Assembly (NCBI RefSeq): GCF_003934165.1
Contig: NZ_RKST01000011.1
Coordinates: 1-64,000, forward strand
Reading direction: 5' to 3'
DNA length: 64,000 nucleotides
Source: Borborobacter arsenicus
GTDB lineage: Bacteria > Pseudomonadota > Alphaproteobacteria > Rhizobiales > Rhizobiaceae
A program made the translations under genes and the position numbers. The stretch's first letter is position 1. Each line of letters starts with the position of its first letter. Below are positions 49,468 through 58,375 of the stretch, in pieces. The notes below the pieces were generated by a model. The model had not been told where the DNA came from. It saw nothing but the letters and a program-made list of their open reading frames with translations, and did no database searches.

Positions 49468-49878
49468 ATGCGGCTTTCGCGAACCGTCATGCTTGCGGCG
49501 GCGCTTGTCGCCGGCGCGTGGTTGCTGAGTGAGGGAAATGGTGATCAGACTGCCGATGCCCTGGTCGTCGCCACGGCAGGGCAGGGCGCCTGGGACGAGA
49601 CGTTCCGGCTGACCGCCAATGGCGATGAGGCATCCTGCGCCGTCACCCGGCACGGCTCGGTTTCAGATGGCCGGTCGGAATTGGTTCTCGAACCGCATTG
49701 CATGGACATATTGCCGGCAATGGCGCAGGCGAAGTTCTGGCAGGAAGAAGCCGATGGCTCAGTGATCTTCACCGAAAACGGCGTCGATCCGATCGTCACC
49801 TTTGCCGTGGGCGATGGCGTTGCCTTCGAATCGATCCAGCCGCAGGCGCCGCTTATCTCGCTTGCTGCCGTCGAATAA
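49468..49878 (+). CDS. secreted AprI/Inh-like protease-inhibitor-domain protein
   Basis: A 136-aa protein with an N-terminal signal peptide or anchor (MRLSRTVMLAAALVAGAWLL) and a domain resembling the Inh/Omp19 beta-barrel: two Cys (SCAVTRHG, EPHCMDILP) that could form the family disulfide, then FWQEEADGSVIFTENG. Inh proteins inhibit secreted metalloproteases, and the related Brucella Omp19 inhibits proteases at the surface. The ATG at 49468 has AAAGGAG. A perfect CtrA box lies 52 bp upstream. The domain call is by eye. Confidence 0.65.
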   Translation: MRLSRTVMLAAALVAGAWLLSEGNGDQTADALVVATAGQGAWDETFRLTANGDEASCAVTRHGSVSDGRSELVLEPHCMDILPAMAQAKFWQEEADGSVIFTENGVDPIVTFAVGDGVAFESIQPQAPLISLAAVE

Positions 49879-49879
49879 A

Positions 49880-50653
49880 TTATTCGGCGGCGTTGCGCGC
49901 GGCTGATTTCGCGGCGGCGTGGAGCCGCACGGCATCGCCGAAGGCTGAAAAGATGCGAGCCGACACGCTATCGGTCTTCACCCAATATTCGGGATGCCAC
50001 TGGACCCCCACGGCGAAGGCACGCGCACCCCTGGCCGATACGGCCTCTACCGTGCCGTCCTCGGCGACGGCCTCGACCTGGAGTTTCGAGCCGAGCCGGT
50101 CGATGCCCTGGCGGTGGACCGAATTGACCATGACATCGCCGGCGCCGAATATGCCGGCAAGGCAACTGCCGGGCTTGATCGAGATGGACTGGCGGATGGC
50201 GAAGCGCTCGTCCTGATCGCTGCTGACCGGGGCGCGGTGGTCGAGCGCGCCTTCACGCTCCTGGATCTCGGTCGCCAGCGTGCCGCCCAGCGCCACATTC
50301 ATTTCCTGGATGCCGCGGCAGATGGCAAGCAGCGGCACGCCGTGCTCGATCGCCCTGCGGATGAGCGGCAGGGTCGTGGCGTCGCGATCCGGATCGTAAG
50401 GCCCGTTGGCCTCGCTGGCATCGCCGCCGTAAAGCGAGGGGTGGACATTGGATTTCGAGCCGGTGACCATGACGCCATCGACCGATGCCAAAAGCTGGTC
50501 GAGATCGAGCCGGTCGCCGAAATTGGGGACGAGCACCGGAAACACGCCGGACCCGGCGATCGCCGCTTCAAGATACTGATTTGGCGCGGCGTGCCAGGTG
50601 TAGTTTTCAAACTGTTTGACATCCGTCGAGACGGCGACGAGTGGCTGGTGCAT
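49880..50653 (-). CDS. peptidase C26 / gamma-glutamyl-GABA hydrolase-like amidotransferase
   Basis: A 257-aa class I glutamine amidotransferase-fold hydrolase. The nucleophile Cys is in AICRGIQEMN and the His/Glu pair is in GVQWHPEYWV. It resembles E. coli PuuD, the gamma-glutamyl-gamma-aminobutyrate hydrolase (not the urate oxidase of that name at 36480). It could cleave gamma-glutamyl amines made by a ligase such as the GS-like enzyme at 40354, but the genes are 8 kb apart. The start is taken at ATG 50653 (MHQPLVAVSTD); the frame is open to 50737. Confidence 0.83.
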   Translation of the reverse strand: MHQPLVAVSTDVKQFENYTWHAAPNQYLEAAIAGSGVFPVLVPNFGDRLDLDQLLASVDGVMVTGSKSNVHPSLYGGDASEANGPYDPDRDATTLPLIRRAIEHGVPLLAICRGIQEMNVALGGTLATEIQEREGALDHRAPVSSDQDERFAIRQSISIKPGSCLAGIFGAGDVMVNSVHRQGIDRLGSKLQVEAVAEDGTVEAVSARGARAFAVGVQWHPEYWVKTDSVSARIFSAFGDAVRLHAAAKSAARNAAE

Positions 50654-50869
50654 TTGCGATGCTTTCAGGTTTGGCTGGAACTGTTCTTCTCTAAAATAGG
50701 CGATGTTCGGATCGCTTTCCAACAGAGTTTCCGGCACGTCGGCAAATACGCTTAGACTATAGTTTTAAGCATGCCGGAAGCGGCGATTTTTAGGCCATGG
50801 AAGGTGCCTTGTTTGGCTCCTCAGTGCTGGACTTGAATTTGCGGGTGTGTATTGTTTCGCCGGTGTTAA

Positions 50870-52042
<1,173 letters not shown>

Positions 52043-52063
52043 TCTGAAGAGCGCGCGAATAAG

Positions 52064-52096
52064 AAAAACCCGGAGGCTTGGCCTCCGGGTTTTTTT
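52064..52096 (+). terminator. Rho-independent terminator
   Basis: A 13-bp perfect stem AAAACCCGGAGGC with GCCTCCGGGTTTT, a 3-nt loop and a following run of T. It ends the TRAP binding-protein gene. On the minus strand the run of T is also present, so it may end the convergent permease operon as well. Confidence 0.93.
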
Positions 52097-52144
52097 GTTG
52101 GATTGAGAAAGGCCGAAGCCGATCAACGGCCCGTTGCCGCCGCC

Positions 52145-53869
52145 TCAGTTGAAACTCGGCGGGGCGGAAAGATTGTTGTTGTTTCCCGGCTGCGGTGCTG
52201 CAGGTGCGGTTCCATTGCTGGGCGCAGGTGCGGGCGCGCCGAAGGGCGAGCCGAGGCCCGGCATTTGCGGAATCTCGATCTTGATGGTCGATGGATCGAC
52301 CACCTTGCCCTTATAGTGCATCACCATCTGCGGGAAGAAGATCAGGATGCCAACCATGATGACCTGGATCAGCACGAAGGGCACGGCTCCCCAATAGATC
52401 TGGCCCGTCGTGACCGGCTCGATCTTCTTGCCGATGACCTTGTCGATATAGGGCACCCTGGCCGCCACCGAGCGCAGGTAGAACAGGGCAAAGCCGAATG
52501 GCGGATGCATGAAGCTCGTCTGCATGTTGACGCCGAGGAGCACGCCGAACCAGATCAGGTCGATGCCGAGGATTTCGGCAGCCGGCGCCAACAGCGGCAC
52601 GATGATGAAGGCCAACTCGAAGAAGTCGAGGAAGAAGGCGAGGAAGAAGACGAGGATGTTGACGACGATGAGGAAGCCGGTTGCCCCGCCCGGCAGCGAC
52701 GTCAGCAGATGCTCGACCCAGACATGGCCGTTGACGCCGTAGAAGGTCAGCGAAAAGACGCGCGCGCCAATCAGGATGAACATCACGAAGGAGGACAGCT
52801 TGGTGGTGGCGATCAGCGCCGAGCGCGTGACGTCGAGGGTCAGGCGTCCCTTGGCGGCTGCCATCACCAGTGCACCGACCGCGCCCATCGCACCACCTTC
52901 GGTGGGGGTGGCGATACCGAGGAAGATCGTGCCCAGCACCAGGAAGATCAGCGCCAGCGGCGGTATCAGCACGATGATGACCTGCTGGGCCAGCCGCGAC
53001 ATGATGCCGAATTTCAGGCCGCGATCGATGACGGTGAAGGCATAGATGACGATGATGCCCACCGTTGCGCCCCAGATGTCGGCATTGACGCCGACAGCAG
53101 GCTTCAGCAGCACATGCGCCGTGTAGGCAATGGCGCCGGCGACGGCCAGCGCGATGATCAGCGAAGTGACGCCGTGCCCCAGCGTGCGGGCCTCCGGCGG
53201 CAGCGCCGGCATCGATGCCGGCTTGAAAATCGACATTGCTAGGATGTAGCCGGCGTAAAGCGCGGTCAGGAAAAGACCGGGAATGAGCGCGCCGGCATAC
53301 ATGTCGCCGACGGAGCGGCCGAGCTGGTCGGCCAGCACGATCAGCACCAGCGAGGGCGGGATGATCTGAGCCAGCGTACCGGAGGCGGCGATCACACCCG
53401 ATGCCAGACGCCGGTCATAGCCGTAGCGCATCATGATCGGCAGTGAAATCAGCCCCATGGCGATGACGGAAGCCGCCACGACGCCCGTGGTGGCGGCAAG
53501 CAGCGCGCCGACGAAGATGACGGCATAGGCAAGGCCGCCGCGGATCGGGCCGAACAACTGGCCGATCGTATCCAGAAGGTCCTCGGCCATGCCGGAACGC
53601 TCCAGCACAATGCCCATGAAGGTGAAGAAGGGGATGGCCAGCAGCGTCTCGTTGGACATGACGCCCCACAGACGCTCGGGCATGGCGTAGAGCAGCGGCC
53701 AGGACAGATTGATGGCATTGCCCGAAAAGGGCGCCAGCTCGACGCCGATGACGAAGAACATCAGGCCGTTGGCGGCAAGCGAAAAGGCAACCGGATAGCC
53801 GAGCAGCAGGAACACGACCAGCGAGCAGAACATGATCGGCGCCATGTTCTCGGCGATGAGATGGATCAC
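52145..53869 (-). CDS. TRAP transporter large permease (DctM family), Pro/Asn-rich tail
   Basis: A 574-aa permease with about 14 membrane segments, beginning MAPIMFCSLVVFLLLGYPVAFSLA. It is longer than the usual 430 or so residues. Part of the excess is an enlarged middle region and part is a low-complexity cytoplasmic or periplasmic tail of Pro, Ala, Gly and Asn (GAPAPAPSNGTAPAAPQPG, then NNNNLSAPPSFN). It overlaps the small permease gene by 4 bp. With DctQ it imports the solute delivered by the protein at 50936. Confidence 0.92.
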   Translation of the reverse strand: MIHLIAENMAPIMFCSLVVFLLLGYPVAFSLAANGLMFFVIGVELAPFSGNAINLSWPLLYAMPERLWGVMSNETLLAIPFFTFMGIVLERSGMAEDLLDTIGQLFGPIRGGLAYAVIFVGALLAATTGVVAASVIAMGLISLPIMMRYGYDRRLASGVIAASGTLAQIIPPSLVLIVLADQLGRSVGDMYAGALIPGLFLTALYAGYILAMSIFKPASMPALPPEARTLGHGVTSLIIALAVAGAIAYTAHVLLKPAVGVNADIWGATVGIIVIYAFTVIDRGLKFGIMSRLAQQVIIVLIPPLALIFLVLGTIFLGIATPTEGGAMGAVGALVMAAAKGRLTLDVTRSALIATTKLSSFVMFILIGARVFSLTFYGVNGHVWVEHLLTSLPGGATGFLIVVNILVFFLAFFLDFFELAFIIVPLLAPAAEILGIDLIWFGVLLGVNMQTSFMHPPFGFALFYLRSVAARVPYIDKVIGKKIEPVTTGQIYWGAVPFVLIQVIMVGILIFFPQMVMHYKGKVVDPSTIKIEIPQMPGLGSPFGAPAPAPSNGTAPAAPQPGNNNNLSAPPSFN

Positions 53870-54450
53870 TGGCGGATCTCCTTGGCAAGCGCCTCGGCTT
53901 CCACTTCGGCCATTTCATGCGAGGAGATGAAGGGGTTGGGATCGTCCATGTCGCCGCGCAGTATCGCGATCTTCTTGATTATTTCGGAGACGCCCTGGAC
54001 GACGAGCAGAGTGAAACTGATCAGCAGCAGCGACTTGGCCGGCCACAATATGAGGCCCCCGGCATTGGTCGACATCTCGCCCGACCGGTAGGACAGGCTG
54101 ACATAAGGGAACAGATAGAACATCATGAGGAGGGTGAAGGGCATCAGGAAGAAGAGGTGGCCGAACAGGTCGATCAGATGCTGGGTGCGGCGCGAGAACA
54201 TGCCGTAGACGATGTCGACCCGGATATGCTCGTTGTCGCGCAAGGTGTAGGCGGCGGCGAGCAGGAAGGCCGCGCCGAACAGATACCATTGCAGCTCCAG
54301 CCAGGCATTGGACGACATGCTGAAGGCCTTGCGGATGATGGCGTTCCCGGCGCTGACCAGAACTGCCGCCAGGATCAGCCAGGAGACCCATCTGCCCACA
54401 AATGAGTTGAAACGGTCGATGGCGCTGGATAGAGCGATGAGCCCTGCCAT
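53866..54450 (-). CDS. TRAP transporter small permease (DctQ family)
   Basis: A 194-aa four-helix membrane subunit (VGRWVSWLILAAVLVSAGNA, LEL QWYLFGAAFLLAAAYTL and two more). It is first in a two-gene minus-strand operon with the large permease, overlapping by ATGA. Confidence 0.92.
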   Translation of the reverse strand: MAGLIALSSAIDRFNSFVGRWVSWLILAAVLVSAGNAIIRKAFSMSSNAWLELQWYLFGAAFLLAAAYTLRDNEHIRVDIVYGMFSRRTQHLIDLFGHLFFLMPFTLLMMFYLFPYVSLSYRSGEMSTNAGGLILWPAKSLLLISFTLLVVQGVSEIIKKIAILRGDMDDPNPFISSHEMAEVEAEALAKEIRQ

Positions 54451-54827
54451 GCGGATTCCTCCCTGTTTTGAATGCCGGTTGTTCCCGTGTGCCGGCCATT
54501 TTTTAGAATGGGTATGCCCAGAGGTGGGGCTGCGTCAACACAGGATGGCACAGATCGAAGGCACGGCTATGCCAACAGGGGTCGAAAATCAACGGCTCGG
54601 AATCGCGCTACAACCAAAGTTGTAAAAGCATCGATCGATGGGGCTGGAGGCCGAAATTCCGCGCTTTAGGGACTGTTCCGGGTGCCGCCCGCGGGGCAAG
54701 AACCGGGCTGGACCGTCCCGGTTCCCCTTTCGGTAGAAAGCTTCCGTATATTTGTGAAAGGCTCTAGTCTGCAGATCCCGACGTTGGCGGCCGAATCGCC
54801 CGGCTGCTTCCGCAGAGGAAATGCCTG
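54451..54827. other. divergent intergenic region, 377 bp
   Basis: This holds the promoters of the TRAP permease operon (minus) and the indolepyruvate oxidoreductase gene (plus). No gene is visible. Two small dyads stand out: TACAAC-CAAA-GTTGTA (54609-54624) and CATCGATCGATG (54629-54640). Either may be a regulator site. I cannot place promoter boxes reliably. Confidence 0.4.
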
Positions 54828-57800
54828 ATGACCCTTCATGACGTCGCGCTTGGCGACAAGTTCGATCTTTCCAAAGAGCGAGTCTTCCTTTCGGGCGCAC
54901 AGGCAGTCGTGCGCATGCTCCTGATGCAGCGCGAGCGCGATCGCCGCGCCGGGCTGAACACCGCCGGCTTCGTTTCGGGCTATCGCGGCTCGCCGCTGGG
55001 CGGCCTCGACCAGCAATTGTGGAAGGCAAAGCAGCAACTTGCGGCCGCCGATATCGTCTTTCAACCGGGCCTCAACGAAGAGTTGGCCGCCACCGCCTGC
55101 TGGGGCTCGCAACAGGCCGAACTGCTTGGCGAGGGCAGATATGACGGCGTGTTTTCGGTCTGGTACGGCAAGGGACCGGGCGTCGACCGCTCGGGCGACG
55201 TGTTCCGCCATGCCAATCTCGCCGGCTCGTCGAAACATGGCGGCGTGCTTGCCCTGATGGGCGACGACCACACGGCCGAATCCTCCACCAATGCGCATGC
55301 AACCGAATTCCTGTTCGTCGATACGATGATGCCGATCCTCAATCCGGCCGGCGTGCAGGAACTGATCGATTACGGGCTTTACGGCTATGCCATGTCGCGC
55401 TTTTCCGGCACCTGGGCGGCGGTCAAATGCGTGAAGGACAATATCGAATCGACCGCGTCGGTCGATGCTTCGCTCGACCGGCTCAACATCGTGCTGCCGG
55501 AATTCGACATGCCGCCCGGCGGCCTCAATATCCGCAACGAGCTTGACCAGCTTGGCCAGGAAGCGCGGCTGCATGAATACAAGCGAGCTGCCGCCGCCGC
55601 TTTCATCCGGGCCAATGGGCTCAACCGGATGATCTATTCGGGCGGCGCCAATGCCCGGGTTGGCATCATCACCGTCGGCAAGAGTTATCTGGATGTGCGC
55701 CAGGCACTCGACGATATCGGTGTTGACGAAAAGCGCGCCAATGAGATCGGCGTGCGGCTGTTCAAGGTGGGTTGCCCGTGGCCGCTCGATTTCGAACATG
55801 TCGCCGATTTCGTGCGCGGGCTGGAAACGGTCGTGGTGGTGGAAGAGAAGCGCTCGCTGATCGAAGTGCAGCTGCGCGAGGCGCTCTATGGTACTGCCAA
55901 CCAGCCGGTGATCGTGGGCAAGAAGGATGAGCGCGGCGGCTGGCTGTTCCCGGCCAAGGGCGCGCTGGACCCCAATGACATCGCCATCGCGCTGGGCGAG
56001 CGCATCCTGAAGACCATCGGACATGCCGAAGACATAGCGGCCAATGTCAGCCGGTTGCGCCAGTTCCAGGCGATGCTGGCCGACACGGTAGACGTCGGTT
56101 CGCGCACGCCGTTCTTCTGCTCGGGCTGTCCGCACAACTCCTCGACCAAGGTGCCGGAAGGCTCGCTTGCCGCCGCCGGCATCGGTTGCCATTTCATGGC
56201 GCTGTGGATGGACCGCTCGACGGTCGGCTTCACCGCCATGGGCGGGGAGGGCGCGCAATGGGTCGGCCAGGCGCCGTTCTCGAAGCGCGGGCACATCTTC
56301 CAGAATCTCGGCGACGGCACCTACAACCATTCCGGTGTGCTGGCGTTGCGCTTCGCCTTGGCCTCCGGCGCCAACATCACCTACAAGATCCTCTATAATG
56401 ACGCCGTGGCGATGACCGGCGGCCAGCCGCATGAGGGCAATCTCACCGTCGACATGATCGCAAGACAGGTGCGGGCGGAGGGCGTGGGACGCATTGCCGT
56501 GGTGACCGACGAGCCGGGCAAATATGCCGGCCGGGTGGAGTTTCCCGCAGGCGCCACCATCCATCATCGTGACGAGCTTGACCTGGTGCAGCGACAATTG
56601 CGCGAGGTTAAAGGCGTTTCGGTGCTGCTCTATGACCAGACCTGTGCCGCCGAAAAGCGGCGGCGGCGCAAGCGCGGCACCTTTCCCGATCCAGACAAGC
56701 GCATCATCATCAACGAGCTGGTGTGCGAGGGCTGCGGCGATTGCGGCGTGCAGTCGAATTGTGTGTCGGTGCAGCCGGTGGAAACCGAATTCGGCCGCAA
56801 GCGCCGGATCGACCAGTCGAGTTGCAACAAGGATTTTTCCTGTGTCAACGGCTTCTGCCCGTCCTTCGTGACGGTGCATGGCGCCAAGATCCGCAAGGCG
56901 GAAGGTATTGCCGGCAAGTCCGATCCGCTGGCAGGCGTGCCGGAACCGAGGCAGTTTCCCCTCGACCAGGGCTGGTCGTCGATCATCGATGGCGTCGGCG
57001 GCACCGGCGTCGTCACCATCGGCGCGATCCTCGGCATGGCCGCCCATCTGGAGGGCAAGGGCTGCGGCATGATCGACATGGCGGGCCTGGCGCAGAAGGG
57101 CGGCTCGGTCTTCACCCATGTGCGCATCGCCACGACGCCGGAGGAAATCCACGCGATAAGGGTTTCGGCTGGCAAGGCCGACCTTGTCCTCGGCTGCGAC
57201 CTGGTCGTCTCGGGCGCCAAGAAGGTGCTGGCATCGGTGCGCGAGGGCCATACGATCTTCGTGGCCAACACGGCAGAGATCATGCCGGGTGAATTCACCC
57301 GCTCGGCGGATTTCTCGCTGCCGGTCGAACGCCTGAAGAAGGCCATCCGCCAGGCAGCGGGCGACGGCAAGGCGCATTTCTTCGATGCGACCCGCACCGC
57401 AGCCGCGCTGTTCGGCAATTCGCTCGGCGCCAACATGTTCATGCTCGGCTTCGGCTACCAGCATGGCGGGCTGCCGCTCTCGGCCGAAGCGATCGAGAAG
57501 GCCATCGAACTCAACGGCCAGGCGGTGGCCATGAATATCGCAGCCTTCCGCTGGGGACGGCGGGCGGCGCATGAGCCGGCTTCCGTCAGTGATCTCGTCG
57601 GCCGGTCGAGCCGGTCGTCAGGCGATGCGCAGATGGCGCAGACGCTGGATGACATCGTCGCGCGGCGGGTGGAGTTCCTGACCGCCTATCAAAATGCAGC
57701 CTATGCGCGCCGCTACAGCGACCGCATCGCGGCAATGAGAGCGGCAGAAGACAGGGCCCTGCCCGGCTCCACCGCCGTCACGGAGGCTGCGGCGCGCAAC

Positions 57801-58304
57801 CTGTTCAAGCTGATGGCGATCAAGGACGAATATGAGGTCGCGCGCCTTTACACGGACGGCTCGTTCCTCAAGCAGTTGCGGGAGCAGTTCCAGGATTATG
57901 ACCGGCTTGAATTCCATCTGGCGCCGCCGATCCTCGGCCGTCGCGGGCCGGACGGCAAGCCGCGCAAGTCGAGCTTCGGGCCGTGGATGTTGAAGGGATT
58001 TCGCCTGCTTGCCGGCTTGAAGGGCCTGCGCGGGTCGGCGCTCGACATCTTCAGCTACAGCGCGGAGCGGCGGATGGAGCGAGAGCTTCTGGCGCAATAT
58101 GAGGTCGATCTGGAACTGATTGCGAATTCGCTTGGGCAGGACACCATCGAGGCAGCCGCGGCACTCGCCTCGGTGCCGGCACTGGTGCGCGGCTACGGCC
58201 ATGTCAAGCAGGCGCATGTGGCCAGGGCGGCGGACGAACGCAAAAGGCTGCTCGAGCGTCTCCGGGGCGACAGCCGACCGCCGATGTTGCATGCGGCAGA
58301 ATAG
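54828..58304 (+). CDS. indolepyruvate ferredoxin oxidoreductase, fused IorAB type
   Basis: A 1158-aa single-chain 2-oxoacid oxidoreductase that oxidatively decarboxylates indolepyruvate or other aryl pyruvates to the acyl-CoA. It has an N-terminal pyrimidine-binding domain (FVSGYRGSPLGGLDQQ), a central thiamine diphosphate domain near residue 494 (GDGTYNHSGVLALR), a Cys cluster near 634 (CEGCGDCGVQSNC) and a gamma-type domain starting about 722 (GVGGTGVVTIGAILG). Fused aerobic forms are common in rhizobia and act in aromatic amino acid or phenylpyruvate catabolism. It follows GAGGAA. The neighbouring TRAP system might import a 2-oxoacid substrate; this is inference. Confidence 0.9.
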   Translation: MTLHDVALGDKFDLSKERVFLSGAQAVVRMLLMQRERDRRAGLNTAGFVSGYRGSPLGGLDQQLWKAKQQLAAADIVFQPGLNEELAATACWGSQQAELLGEGRYDGVFSVWYGKGPGVDRSGDVFRHANLAGSSKHGGVLALMGDDHTAESSTNAHATEFLFVDTMMPILNPAGVQELIDYGLYGYAMSRFSGTWAAVKCVKDNIESTASVDASLDRLNIVLPEFDMPPGGLNIRNELDQLGQEARLHEYKRAAAAAFIRANGLNRMIYSGGANARVGIITVGKSYLDVRQALDDIGVDEKRANEIGVRLFKVGCPWPLDFEHVADFVRGLETVVVVEEKRSLIEVQLREALYGTANQPVIVGKKDERGGWLFPAKGALDPNDIAIALGERILKTIGHAEDIAANVSRLRQFQAMLADTVDVGSRTPFFCSGCPHNSSTKVPEGSLAAAGIGCHFMALWMDRSTVGFTAMGGEGAQWVGQAPFSKRGHIFQNLGDGTYNHSGVLALRFALASGANITYKILYNDAVAMTGGQPHEGNLTVDMIARQVRAEGVGRIAVVTDEPGKYAGRVEFPAGATIHHRDELDLVQRQLREVKGVSVLLYDQTCAAEKRRRRKRGTFPDPDKRIIINELVCEGCGDCGVQSNCVSVQPVETEFGRKRRIDQSSCNKDFSCVNGFCPSFVTVHGAKIRKAEGIAGKSDPLAGVPEPRQFPLDQGWSSIIDGVGGTGVVTIGAILGMAAHLEGKGCGMIDMAGLAQKGGSVFTHVRIATTPEEIHAIRVSAGKADLVLGCDLVVSGAKKVLASVREGHTIFVANTAEIMPGEFTRSADFSLPVERLKKAIRQAAGDGKAHFFDATRTAAALFGNSLGANMFMLGFGYQHGGLPLSAEAIEKAIELNGQAVAMNIAAFRWGRRAAHEPASVSDLVGRSSRSSGDAQMAQTLDDIVARRVEFLTAYQNAAYARRYSDRIAAMRAAEDRALPGSTAVTEAAARNLFKLMAIKDEYEVARLYTDGSFLKQLREQFQDYDRLEFHLAPPILGRRGPDGKPRKSSFGPWMLKGFRLLAGLKGLRGSALDIFSYSAERRMERELLAQYEVDLELIANSLGQDTIEAAAALASVPALVRGYGHVKQAHVARAADERKRLLERLRGDSRPPMLHAAE

Positions 58305-58375
58305 TGCTTCCGGTGCACCCTAATTCTTTTTTAATTGCAATATGCGAGTACTGTTCGACGCGGTACCGCAAGGCG

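Noticed and set aside
54666-57572. 968-codon minus-strand open frame opposite the indolepyruvate oxidoreductase gene
   Set aside because: Antisense shadow of a GC-rich gene. The plus-strand product has clear domains and cofactor motifs; the minus product has none and is rich in Arg, His and Gly.
58320-58345. CtrA box before the GGDEF-EAL gene (AATTCTTTTTTAATT region)
   Set aside because: Only one TTAA is present and the spacing does not fit TTAA-N7-TTAA.
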